Of a DNA stretch of 64,000 bases, positions 54,471 to 64,000 are shown piece after piece (the first letter of the stretch is position 1; the number at the start of each line of letters is the position of its first letter). The DNA is taken from assembly GCA_030035585.1 (NCBI GenBank), contig CM057481.1, positions 7,589,128 to 7,653,127 of the forward strand, written 5' to 3'. The notes beneath the pieces were generated by a model. It searched no databases. It saw only the letters and a list, made by a program, of their open reading frames with translations, and was not told where the DNA came from. The position numbers and the translations under genes are program-made. This DNA comes from Dugong dugon. Taxonomy: Eukaryota > Chordata > Mammalia > Sirenia > Dugongidae.

Positions 54471-56124
54471 AATATTGACAGAGTCTGTGGGCAAAATACT
54501 GAATGACACAGGAAGTATCAAAATAAGAAGGAAGGAATATAGAGTCATCTTAACAAAAAGAACTGGTCAACGTTCAATCATTTCAGGAGGTAGCATATGA
54601 TCAAGAATCTACAGTACTGAAGGAAGAAGTCCAAACTACACTGAGACACTGGTGAAAAACAAGGCTCCAGGAATTGACGCAATACCAATTGAGATGTTTC
54701 AACAAACAGATGCAGCGCTGGAAGCGCTCACTTGTCTATGCCGAGAAATTTGGAAGACAGCTACGTGGCCAACTGACTGGAAGAGATTCATAATTATGCC
54801 TATTCCAAAGAAAGGTGATCCAACAGAATGTGAAAATTATCAAACAATATCATTAATATCATATGCAAGTAAAATTTTGCTGAAGATCATTCAAAAGTGG
54901 CTGCAGCAGTACATCGACAGGGAACTGCTAGAAATTCAAGTCGGATTGAAAAAAAGACATGGAACGAGGGCTATCACTGCTGATGTCAGATGGATTTTGG
55001 CTGAAAGCAGAGAATACCAGGAAGATGTTTACCTGTATTTTACAGACTATGCAAAGTCATTCGACTATGTGGATCATAACAAATTATAGATAACTTTGCA
55101 AAGAATGGGAATTCCAGAACACTTAACTGTGCTCATGAGGAACCTTTGCATAGACCAAGAGGCAGTCATTCAAACAGAACAAAGGGATACTGCATGGTTT
55201 AAAGTCAGGAAAGGTGTGCATCAGGGTTGTAGCCTTTCACTGTACGCATTCAATCTGTATGCTGACAAATGATCCAAGAAGCTGGATTATATGAAGAAGG
55301 ATGGGGCATCAGGTTTGGAGGAAGACTCATTAACAACCTGTATTGTGCAGATGACACAACCTTGCTTGCTGAAAGCATAGAGGACTGGAAGCACTTACTG
55401 ATGAAGATCGAAGACCACAGCCTTCAGTATGGATTACACTTCACCATAAAGAAAATAAAAATCCTCACAACTGGACTAATAAGCAACATTATGATAAATG
55501 GAGAAAAGATCGAAATTGTCAAGGATTTCATTTTACTTGGATCCATAATCAATGCCCATGGAAGAAGCAGTCAAGAAATTAAAAGACGCATTGCATTGGG
55601 CAAATCTGCTGCAAAAGACCTCTATAAAAGTGTTGAAAAGCAAAGATGTCACCTTGAAGACCAAGGTGCGTCTGACCCAAGCCATGGTATTTTCAGTCAT
55701 CTTATATGCATGCAAAAGCTGGACAATGAATAAGGAGACTGAAGAAGAACTGACGCCTTTGAATTATGGTGTTGATGAAGAATACTGAATATACCGTGGA
55801 CTGCCAAAAGAATGAACAAATCTGCCTTAGAAGAAGTACAGCCAGAACGTCCCTTGGAAGCAAAGATGGCAGACTTCATCTCACATACTTGGGACACGTT
55901 GCCAGGAGAGACCAGTCCCTGGAGAAGGACATCTTGCTTGGTAAAGCAGAGGGTCAGTGAAAAAGAGGAAGACCCTCTGTGAAATGGGTTAATACAGTGG
56001 CTGCAACAAAGGGCTAAGCATGACAATGATAATGAGGATGGCACAGGACTGGGCAGTGTTTCATTCTGTTGTACATAGGGTCACTATGAGTTGGAACCAA
56101 CTCAGTGGCACCTAACAACAACAA
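54471..56124 (+). mobile_element. RTE (BovB-like) LINE, largest fragment in window
   Basis: 5'-truncated RTE covering the whole reverse transcriptase and 3' region. The endonuclease domain is missing. It ends with the family tail GGCACCTAACAACAACAA and shares that 3' end with the copies at 11140, 24117, 41579 and 28435. Dead because of stops and frameshifts. Confidence 0.93.
54652..55950 (+). pseudogene. RTE reverse transcriptase pseudogene
   Basis: Three main open pieces: 54652-55089 (KNKAPGIDAI; WPTDWKR; PIPKKGDPTECENYQTISL, typical RTE fingers/palm), 55269-55733 (catalytic motif as YCADDTTLL, then KDFILLGS and EIKRRIALG), and 55552-55788 in another frame (TKVRLTQAMVFSVILYACKSW). A TAG at about 55087 and a TGA near 55269 break the first part, and a +1 shift near 55630 breaks the second. 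RTE encodes one ORF with AP endonuclease and RT; only RT and post-RT parts are present. It would have copied RTE RNA, and probably AfroSINE RNA in trans, at genomic nicks (family knowledge plus inference). Confidence 0.9.
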
Positions 56125-56164
56125 TCCTTTCTCATCCACAGCAATTTCCTTACCCGGTTAAAAA

Positions 56165-56296
56165 AACCCATTACTCAGCAACCCTACAGGATGGAGTAAA
56201 ACTGCCTCGTAGAGTTTTCAACGAGCAGCTGGTGGATTCTAACAGCTGACCTTTTGGTTAGCAGCTGTGCCTTTAACCACTGCACCATCAGGCCTT
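56165..56296 (-). mobile_element. AfroSINE (antisense, degraded)
   Basis: 'CAACCCTACAGGATGGAGTA', 'AGTTTTCAACGAGCAGCTGG', and 'TTAGCAGCTGTGCCTTTAAC' plus CACTGCACCATCAGG match the antisense AfroSINE, but the tail end is eroded. Confidence 0.82.
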
Positions 56297-57010
56297 TTGT
56301 TTTCAGTGGGAAGTTTTTCACATTCAAATGATTTTCAAACACGTGGCCCACTTGAATCTACCACAGTCTGCTTTTGATGGAAAGATAGGGCAATGAGATG
56401 AACTAAAACAATGATGGCTTGGTTCCTTCTTTGAATGTCCTTCCACCTTATTTTAAGAAGCCAGGCAAGGGGTGGGGAGGAAATTAACGACTGGAGTTAG
56501 CTCCTTTCCCTCTACCTCCTTCTATAAGAAGGTTTCAAAATCTTTTTTTTTTTAAGGTATGCCTTCTGGTAAGGCTGAAAGATGCCGTGTCTCTGTCACG
56601 AGGGTGACAAGATGAAGTTCATAGTAGGGTGTTGGCAAAAGCTATAGATAATAGGCACTTATATTCCATCTTTGAGGATATAAGTCATTGCTTCTTACCC
56701 AATGAATGAAGAAATGTCTGCCCACCGAGGCTGGACAGAGAATGGAGTGAAAGTGAGGAAGACTCTGAGAGACATGTCTCCTGCAACTCTCTACGTCAGC
56801 TCACAGTTCTTCAACACAGAATAAACCAGACAAACAAACAGCATCTGCTGGAGAGATTGAAACCTGGTGTATTTACTCTTCCTGAGGAATGACTAGCCGC
56901 TGCTGGAGATCCTCGGACACTCGACCATGTTCTTCCAATGGGGCTGCTGCTCACTACAAGGGCCATGGGATCAATTTAGTGGCTTGCAGTGCCAGGATTG
57001 TTTGCTTGCT
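56297..57010. other. no gene recognised
   Basis: Unassigned DNA with a T run near 56543-56554. Confidence 0.5.
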
Positions 57011-57023
57011 TGTTTGTTTTTAG

Positions 57024-57200
57024 TTGCCATCAAGTCGATTCTGACTCAAGACCAATGTACCAGAGTAGGGTTTTCAAATGGCTGATTTTTCAGAAGTATA
57101 TTACCATGCTTTTCTTGTGAAGTGCCTCTGGGTGGACTCAAACCTTCAACCCTTCAGTTAGCAGGTAAGCTCATCAACCATTTGCACCACCAGGGACTCC
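57024..57200 (-). mobile_element. AfroSINE, variant subfamily
   Basis: Antisense: 'CATCAAGTCGATTCTGACTC' at left, 'GGCTGATTTTTCAGAAGTAT' body, head 'CATTTGCACCACCAGGGACT' at right. TSD TGTTTGTTTTTAG (57011-57023) and TGTTTGGTTTTAG (57201-57213), one mismatch. Confidence 0.92.
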
Positions 57201-57213
57201 TGTTTGGTTTTAG

Positions 57214-58769
57214 GACTCTTTAATTTTATCTGTTCCTATGTGCACTCAAAATATTACTAAAATAACTTATATTAAGTTTTTAAACATATGTAATAAGGAT
57301 ATTATTCCACAAACTTCGTCACAGTGAAACAAAGTTTGAAGACCAACGTTCCAAATGGAATGCAAGATAGTTTGAAGTTACCAGAAACTGACTTAAGAGA
57401 GTTAATTTAGTTCTCTCACGCCTTGCTGCTTCTCTTCCACCTCATCCCAACTTGAATGCGGCATCCAGCACCATGAGGGCTGGGGGGAGGGGTATGTATG
57501 TGCCTTAACTCTCTGTAAAGGTGCCCCACAGGAGACACTCCTGTGTCTCCTTATTCCTGATCAAAAGGAAAAGTCTTGTTGCAATGTGCCTGGGCCTACC
57601 CCACTGATCCTGCCTATGTGGTTGATACTTGGTAATTTCTACTTTACCATAAACAGGAGCCAATAAGAGCCAGAGCATCACGAACTGTCTGTACTTGAAT
57701 CCAGGATCCACCTGGTGTAGCTCTTCAAGGCTTGACTGGAACGTCCATGGAGAATAGCCCTGTGGAATATCTTTTTAAATGTTTTTGGTCATACTATGCT
57801 CAGAAAAAAAAGCTAGATGTTAAAAGCGATGGGCTTCTACATTTTCAGGAAGTGTCCAAAGCTCTCAGACAGCTGAGTAGAGACCAGGGAGGTGTGGGAG
57901 TCAGGACTGAGGTAGGCTTCTTAATAGCACATCCTGGTTTCTGATCCCTGGCTGGGCTATGTCACTTTGGCAGAGAAAAACAAACAAGGAGTGGCGGGGT
58001 AGAAATCGGGGATCTTTCCAGAAAAAAACAACAAGCACTTATGTGCCAGGTACCGTTCAAAGGGCTTTATGGGCATTATCTCATGTAATTATTAGAAATA
58101 TGAGGAAATTAATTTTCCTTATTTAGAGATGGATCCCATTACTACATTCCAATCTTGATTGTTAAGAACTACAATAAAAATAAACCATTCTCACTCCTGA
58201 TATAAGACAACTCTTGAGTTCATATAAGTCTAGACAAACGAGAACACGGTATTCGCACCGTCAATAATGCAGAGTGTTTCAATTTGTTCATTTTCCCGTC
58301 TTCACCAGATGGATAATATGCCTTATGACTGGAAGGCAACAGAAGTCTCAGTGAAGGGCTGGATGAGTCTAGGAACCTCCTTGAAAACGATTCAGTATGT
58401 GACTTATGCCAAATATAGAAAATGCACCAGACTGGACATGTGGTATATTTGAAGGTAGTTTGAAGGTCGCTGCCCATACTAGTAAACAGAGAAAACAGAA
58501 ATGTTCTCTGCCTACACTCATTTTTCAGTTTTAATATTTAAAATTTTAATTTCACATCATTCTATTAATGCAGTTTTATATATGAACATCCTTTGTGCTT
58601 AATTTTAGTACAAAGCATTGCTGAGCTGCTCACATCCACATTTTTGTCATCTTGAATGTTTGAGGCCCTCAATGAATGTTAGATAACTGAATGAAGGAAT
58701 CTACTTTCCAACCGTAAGAGACCAGGCAAAGAAACTGAGGTATGTCCAGGAAACATTAAAAATTATGTT
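57214..58769. other. no gene; MIR-like scraps
   Basis: A MIR-like antisense piece at 58033-58135 (CACTTATGTGCCAGGTACCG; CATTATCTCATGTAATTATT) and a MIR 3'-end-like block near 58650-58700. The rest is unassigned. Confidence 0.5.
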
Positions 58770-59035
58770 TACACAAATACCCAATAATACAATGTCATGT
58801 TCACAATCCACCATTAGGAAAAGCAAGACACATAATAACCTATAGTACTAGATCTCAATTACATATAAATAGATATTCCCAGAATAAGACAGGAAGGAAA
58901 TAATAAACAACGTTACTAACGGAAATCCTTAGGTTGTAGGATAGTGGACAATTTGGTTTGTTTTTTATGTACTATGGTATTTTCAAAGTTTACCTCAACA
59001 TGTATTACTCTTAAAATAAGAAATAGAAAATAACT
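58770..59035 (+). mobile_element. ancient LINE (L1M/HAL1-like) 3' tail remnant
   Basis: 'GGTATTTTCAAAGTTTACCT' followed by 'AACATGTATTACTCTTAAAA' is the typical ending of an old LINE tail, comparable to 255-700. Diverged. Confidence 0.4.
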
Positions 59036-59378
59036 TTTTTTTTTTTTTAAATGAACAAGGAAAGATCCTAAATCTCCTTTTACTCTAGCATTCCAGCCTG
59101 GAAAAGCAGACTATGTTGGGGGTGGGTAGAATGAAGGGGAAGGAAGATGAAGTGGTAACTCAGGAGTTTCTCTTTAAATAAAAGAAGGTAGAGGAAGAGG
59201 CAGGAAGTCATCTAGAAGGACAGGTTCGGCTCTAGAGAGGGGTGCTGGAGGGAATTTATGAGCCTCCAGGAAGAATCCTCACCTGCCACTCCTGCCCTAC
59301 ACCACTCAGATTTACAAAGTCAGCTCCACAGTGAAGCAGATAGGAGTTGGAGATCTGGCTCAACCTCTAACCCCCTAG
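59036..59378. other. unassigned DNA
   Basis: Begins with a T run (59036-59049). Otherwise nothing recognised before the LTR element. Confidence 0.5.
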
Positions 59379-59383
59379 GCATC
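59379..59383. repeat. LTR element target-site duplication (GCATC)
   Basis: Pairs with GCACC at 61316-61320, one mismatch. Confidence 0.65.
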
Positions 59384-59894
59384 TGTCGTGGATTGAACTG
59401 TGTCCCCCCAAAATACGTGTCAACTTGGTTAGGCCATGATTCCCAGTATTGTGTGGTTGTCCTCCATTTTGTGATCGTAATTTTATGTTAAAGAGGATTA
59501 AGGTAGGATGGTAACACCCTTACTAAGGTCACATCCCTGATCCAATGTAAAGGGAGTTTCCCTGGGGTGTGGACCTGCACCACCTTTTATCTTACAAGAT
59601 GTAAAAGGAAAGAGAAGCAAGCAGAGAGGGGGACCTCATACCACCAAGAAAGAAGGACCAGGAGCAGAGCGTGTCCTTTGAACTTGGGGTTCTTGCGAAG
59701 AGAAGCTCCTAGTCTAGGGGAAGATTGACGAGAAGGACTTTCCTCAGAGCCGACAGAGAGAGAAAGCCTTCCCCTAGAGCTGGCACCCTGAATTTGAACT
59801 TCTAGCCTACTAGACTGTGAGAAAATAAATTTCTCTTTGTTAAAGCCATCCACCTGTGGTATTTCTGTTACAGCAGCACTAGAGGACTAAGACA
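59384..59894 (+). repeat. 5' LTR
   Basis: 511 bp, from TGTCGTGGATTGAACTGTGT to CACTAGAGGACTAAGACA. Carries a GAGAAAATAAATTTC polyadenylation-signal region. Same family as 25001-25497, 14610-15010 and 63935-64000. Confidence 0.93.
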
Positions 59895-60807
59895 GAATTT
59901 GGTACTGGGGGTAGGGTGCTTCTCTAACAGATGCCTAAAATGTGGAAGCAGTTTTGAAACTGAATGGATAGAGGAGTGGCAGTGGCAGAGGATCAGCAGC
60001 AGCAGGGAACAGGCAGCAGCAGAGACCCTGCAGTTGCCGAGAAGTGGCTGGCAGAGAAGCAGGAGACCAAACAGAGAAGGAGCTGACCCACGGAGCGAGA
60101 GAGCTGAGTGCCTGTGTGCAGGAGGCCTCCTGATGGAGTGAGGTGCCTCCAGGCACTTACTGGTGGAGCTACAGAGCTTTGGAACACTTGCCCCGCAGGG
60201 AAGATGCAAGCGTGAGGCCAGAAGAGCCGAGAGGCCAAGAAACCATGAAGCAGAAGCTGGAGAGACAAGAACTCAAGAAGCTGAGCTGCCTCAGTCTCAG
60301 AAGGTATGGCCATGGCCTCTAGTGGAGTCACCACTCAGATGGGCTAGGAGAATGGTGCGCCTAAAGCCAAGGGAGCAGAGTTGCTGTCCCAGTGAGCCTG
60401 GAAGGTGGAGCTGAGGCCCAGGGCCGAGGGGCCTCCACTCAGAATCTGGAGAGTGTGGCCAATACCTAGAGTCTGGAGGGCAGGGCTATTGTGTAAATGG
60501 TCTCAGAGAATAGAAGATTATTTTCAAAGCCTTGAGGGCTAATGTAATGTGTTCTGCTGACTTGCTTGGTGCCTGTTATGCCTTCTTTCCTTCTAATTTC
60601 TCCTACTTGTAATGGAAATGCCTCGCTTGTGCCTGTTCTGCCATTGTACTTTGGAAGCAGATAACTTGTATTCTAGATTTCACAGATGAAGAGGAATTTT
60701 TCTGATTTTGGACTTGGAGTTTATTTAAGACTTTTGCTATGATATGATGGGGTAAATATGTTTTACATGTGGCAAGGACATGAATTTTGGGAGGCCAAAG
60801 GGTAGAA
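59895..60807 (+). other. MaLR-like internal region, non-coding
   Basis: 913 bp. It begins GAATTTGGTACTGGGGGTAG directly after the LTR, the primer-binding-site position and wording typical of MaLR/ERVL internals. It is purine- and CAG/GAG-rich in the middle, and ends with the purine-rich GGGAGGCCAAAGGGTAG, a plausible polypurine tract just before the 3' LTR. Short frames on both strands (up to 113 codons) show no retroviral domain. Confidence 0.8.
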
Positions 60808-61315
60808 CGTCATGGATTGAACTGTGTCCCCCCAAACTATGTGTCAACTCTGTTAGGCCATGATTCCCAGTATTGTGTGGTTGTCCTCCATTTTGTGATC
60901 ATAATTGTATGTTAAAGAGGATTAGGGTAGGATTGTAACACCCTTACTAAGGTCACATCCCTGATCCAATGTAAAGGGAGTTTCCCTGGGGTGTGGCCTG
61001 TACCACCTTTTATCTTACAAGATGTAAAAGGAAAGAGAAGCAAGCAGAGAGGGGGACCTCATACCACCAAGAAAGAAGCACTGGGAGCAGAGGGCGTCCT
61101 TTGGACTCAGGGGTTCCTGCGCGAAGAAACTCCTAGTCTAGGGGAAGATTAACGAGAAGGGCCTTCCTCCAGAGAAGACAGAGAAAGCCTTCCCCTGGAG
61201 CTGGCACCCTGAATTTGAACTTCTAGCCTACTAGACTGTGAGAAAATAAATTTCTCTTTGTTAAAGCCATCCACTTGTGGAATTTCTGTTATAGCAGCAC
61301 CAGAGGACAAAGACA
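60808..61315 (+). repeat. 3' LTR
   Basis: 508 bp, closely matching the 5' LTR, ending CACCAGAGGACAAAGACA. Confidence 0.93.
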
Positions 61316-61576
61316 GCACCTTTGGGAAAGTCATTTGGTCTCTGAGCCTCTGCTAATCACTTGTAAAATAAAAGAGTGGAGTTACAATTATTTCTCCAGC
61401 CTTTCCAGCTGTATATATGAACACCCATGGTTCTCCTCCTTCTAAGCATTAGCTCATGTACATCTTTGTCCATTTAAATTCCAAATAGAAGTGTTGAGTC
61501 TAAAATTTGGGGGGCTTAAATTGGGTGATGGCTCACAGAAGCATTATAAGGACTGGGCTGACACCTCCTCATCCTG
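61316..61576. other. unassigned DNA
   Basis: Starts with the right LTR TSD (61316-61320). Nothing else recognised. Confidence 0.5.
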
Positions 61577-61591
61577 AAAAGTAGTTCTTAG
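61577..61591 (+). repeat. L1 target-site duplication, left copy
   Basis: AAAAGTAGTTCTTAG, repeated exactly at 62002-62016. Confidence 0.94.
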
Positions 61592-62001
61592 CAACATTTA
61601 AACTCACAAAAAAAGACCAGACTTACTGGTCTCACAGAGACTGGAGAAACCCTGAGAGCATGACCTCCAGACACCCTTTTAACTCAGTATGGAAGTCACT
61701 CCTGAGGTTCACTCTTCAGCAAAAGATTAGACAGGCCCATAAAAGAAACAATAATACATGTAGCTCAACCATGTATATGAGACTAAATGGGCACACCAGC
61801 CCAGGGGCAAGAACAAGAAGGCAGGAGGGGACAGGAAAGCTGGTAACGGGGAACCCAAGGTCTAGCAGGGGAGAGTGTTGACATGTTGTGGGGTTGGCAA
61901 CCAATGTCACAAAACAATACGTGTATTAATTATTTAATGAGAAACTAGTTTGCTGTGTAAACCTTCATCTAAAGCACAATAAAATAAATGAATGGAAAAA
62001 A
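61592..62001 (+). mobile_element. 5'-truncated L1 3' end, older subfamily
   Basis: About 410 bp of L1 3' UTR with the 'TAAAGCACAATAAAATAAATG' type of ending (as at 53705-54355), an A tail, and an exact 15-bp TSD. Confidence 0.95.
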
Positions 62002-62016
62002 AAAAGTAGTTCTTAG
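62002..62016 (+). repeat. L1 target-site duplication, right copy
   Basis: AAAAGTAGTTCTTAG, identical to 61577-61591. Confidence 0.94.
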
Positions 62017-62316
62017 ATGCATCGTGGCTACAGCCTGGTATGCCCTAGCCAGCTGAGAAGCATGTCTCAAGAAATCTGTTTCTAGCAGTGGTTAAAAGTG
62101 CAGAATATTCTGATCTTGCCTTAAAACATTAGAGTTACAGATTTTCCCCGTAAGAGACATCTAATAAGCTTCATTGTGTAGGACAGAAAGGCGAGGAGCT
62201 TCAGGAGCTGCAGGAATAAACTGTGGCCTGCATCTCTCTGCCGTAGCCCGGGGGATCACAGTCTTTGCTGATGTATCATTACCATTTGCAGCAACTATAA
62301 ACTATAATTACAGTGC
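62017..62316. other. unassigned DNA
   Basis: No recognisable feature. Confidence 0.5.
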
Positions 62317-62327
62317 TTTACTCGCCT

Positions 62328-62531
62328 GTGGAGCCTCAAGTGGTACAAATGGTTAATATACTCTGCTACTCACGGAAAGGCTGGAGGTTTGAGTCAACCC
62401 AAAGGTTCCCCGGAAGAAAGGTCTGGTGATGTACTTCTGAAAAACCAGCCACTGAAAACCCTGTAAAGCACGGTTCTACTTCGACACACATGGGGTCACC
62501 ATGAGTCAAAGTCAACTTGATGGCAACTGGT
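62328..62531 (+). mobile_element. AfroSINE, variant subfamily
   Basis: Head 'TGGAGCCTCAAGTGGTACAA', B-box region 'GGAGGTTTGAGTCAACCC', body 'CCACTGAAAACCCTGTAAAG' and 'GACACACATGGGGTCACC', tail 'ACTTGATGGCAACTGG'. TSD TTTACTCGCCT (62317-62327) and TTTACTTGCCT (62532-62542), one mismatch. Confidence 0.93.
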
Positions 62532-62542
62532 TTTACTTGCCT

Positions 62543-63112
62543 ACAATTTTTTCTCCCAGTGTCACCACATATGAGTTATTTCCATTCATCCTATGTTTCA
62601 CAGTAAAGAGTTTTGTTTTGTTTTGTTTTTTTAAGTAATACTAGTGGATATAAAGAACTTCACTGCTCTTGACAAATGGCTGTCCTTTGGAAATCCACTT
62701 GTGTTCTAAGTGCTGGGAGGGATCCTTGATTGTTTACTGAGGAACCCAGATGGCTTGTCAGCTGGCTCCTTCTGAGTGCACAGCAGACAGGCCTGTTGTT
62801 GCTATTAGCGTGTTGACTACAACTATAGTTACCCGTTGATAGGATGAAATGACGCAGACAGCAGTTTACTTCCATACCCTCTGCCCAGTAGTCAATTTTC
62901 GAGAGTAAGCCACTCTTCTAGGAAGCATGTAATTTTGATACCTGTTTAATTTCAATCCTCCTCTCTTGTTTGACAGAGTGATTTCCCACCTTTTTAAATG
63001 GTGCCATGCACCCCTCAACTGAGTTTCTTCTCCCTGCTGTTACGGTCTGTGGCTGCCTGAAATATTTAGAGAAACAGTTCTTCAAAAGCAGCCAATTTAA
63101 TCGGGATTACAC

Positions 63113-63114
<2 letters not shown>
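62543..63114. other. no gene recognised
   Basis: Unassigned DNA. The frame 63006-63302 exists only because it reads through the CA repeat as Thr-His. Confidence 0.5.

Positions 63115-63201
<87 letters not shown>
63115..63201. repeat. long pure (AC)n microsatellite
   Basis: 87 bases of uninterrupted AC, about 43 units. A T-run follows at about 63220-63233. Confidence 0.98.
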
Positions 63202-63206
<5 letters not shown>

Positions 63207-63934
63207 GCTTTGATTTTTCTTTTTTTTTTTTTTACACACAGAGGAATTGGTTCTATATTTTTACTGCCCAGTCTGTTAAATATTTATATTGTGTCCTTAT
63301 AAAGCAAACTTTCACATTAATATTATACTTACAATGTATAGTTTTTCTTTTTAAGTGAAACAAAGGTTGAACTGACCCACAGCAACTGTCTTACAATGAC
63401 TGAAGATTCATAAAATCTAGCTTAGTGATTCAGAAAAGTTCTCAGTCCTCAGCACTATGACCAGGTCTTTGATCTGCCACTAGACAACAGTCAATATTAC
63501 CATAGGAGGGAGAATACCAGGCATGTGGGGAAAAAAAAAAAAAAAAAAAGCACTTTTTTTTTTTTTAATGGAATATATTCAAATCAGAGACAAAACCTAA
63601 AGGACTCCCCATCAAAAAATATTTTCTGATTTAGAATCTTCCTGCTTCCTACCAACACAAATGCTTAGTCTCACCGCTTATTCCTTTCTTGCCCACCCCT
63701 CCTTGTTTGTCACAGGGTACTGGTTGGAAGGAAAATATTCTCATGAATCTCCATAAGCAGAAAATTGACTGGGCAAGCTACTCCATTTTCCTCTAATAGT
63801 TTCTTCATTTAATTGTATTTTTGGAAATACCATTAAAGAAATTTGTCTTTCTGGGAAATAAATTTCAACCAATTTTCGTTCTGAAGAGAATTTTTCATTT
63901 CCCCGATGTCCCACCCACCAATCATATTAACCAA
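63202..63934. other. no gene recognised
   Basis: Unassigned AT-rich DNA with an A-run (63531-63549) and a T-run (63555-63566). Confidence 0.5.
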
Positions 63935-64000
63935 TGTCATGGATTGAAGTGTGTCCCCCAAAAATATGTGTACCAATTTGGCTAGGCCGTAATTCCCAGT
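63935..64000 (+). mobile_element. LTR of the elephant MaLR/ERVL-like family, cut by window end
   Basis: Begins TGTCATGGATTGAAGTGTGT and continues as in the LTRs at 25001 and 59384 through 'GGCCGTAATTCCCAGT'. The remainder lies outside the window. Confidence 0.88.

Larger units (their letters stand above)
59384..61315 (+). mobile_element. two-LTR MaLR/ERVL-like non-autonomous retrotransposon
   Basis: Complete LTR-internal-LTR structure of 1.93 kb: 5' LTR 59384-59894, internal 59895-60807, 3' LTR 60808-61315. The LTRs are clearly paired, differing at roughly 7% of positions by eye plus small indels, and have TGTC..GACA termini (the first base of the 3' LTR is mutated to C). A near-perfect 5-bp TSD flanks the element. 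The internal part has no gag, pro or pol frame, so it must have moved with enzymes supplied in trans, as MaLR elements do. Confidence 0.9.

Noticed and set aside
59899..60414. Frames of 80-113 codons inside the MaLR-like internal region
   Set aside because: Checked for gag, protease and polymerase motifs and found none. Frames occur on both strands of GAG/CAG-rich DNA.
63006..63302. 98-codon frame with a long Thr-His run
   Set aside because: Created by reading through the (AC)n microsatellite.

Overview
The window is ordinary mammalian nuclear DNA with no host protein-coding gene that I can support. Its repeat families point to an afrotherian, most likely a paenungulate such as an elephant (inference). 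The diagnostic families are AfroSINE-type SINEs with the tail GAGTCGGAATCGACTCGACGGCA, RTE (BovB-like) LINEs ending in CACCTAACAACAAC, a tRNA-Gly-like SINE, and a MaLR/ERVL-like LTR family starting TGTCATGGATTGAA. No bacterial, phage or plasmid features are present. The many short ORFs are chance frames or transposon debris.

Layout. 1-1806: a tRNA-Gly-like SINE and an ancient LINE end in non-coding DNA. 1807-9453: a full-length but decayed L1 (+) between 14-bp target-site duplications (TSDs). 9454-19481: MIR remnants, an internally deleted RTE (11140-12169), an ERVL-like LTR (13694-14191), an elephant-type LTR (14610-15010) and an AfroSINE. 19482-33041: two 5'-truncated L1 3' ends with TSDs, an RTE inserted in a hAT remnant, two solo LTRs, several AfroSINEs and a 30-bp minisatellite (27561-27880). 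33042-40536: a second full-length L1 (-), much younger, whose ORF2 frame is continuous over 1,275 codons except for two nonsense codons. 40537-54470: AfroSINEs, an RTE 3' end, ancient MER5/MIR/L1M remnants and long stretches of unrecognised DNA. 54471-56124: the longest RTE fragment, carrying a degenerate reverse transcriptase. 56125-64000: AfroSINEs, a two-LTR MaLR-like element with no gag or pol (59384-61315), another L1 3' end, a long (AC)n array, and the start of one more LTR cut by the window edge.

The elements are linked mechanistically. L1 supplies TPRT machinery and left truncated 3' ends with 10-15 bp TSDs. RTE and AfroSINE share their 3' tails, the expected mark of a SINE mobilised by RTE (inference). 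The LTR elements show the 5-bp TSDs expected of ERVL/MaLR integration. The observations most worth a second look are a roughly 90-codon lysine-rich frame between ORF1 and ORF2, which overlaps the ORF2 start by ATGA in both full-length L1 copies, a threefold internal repeat in the 3' UTR of the young L1, and the ordered minisatellite. I found no convincing new biological system beyond this transposon biology.
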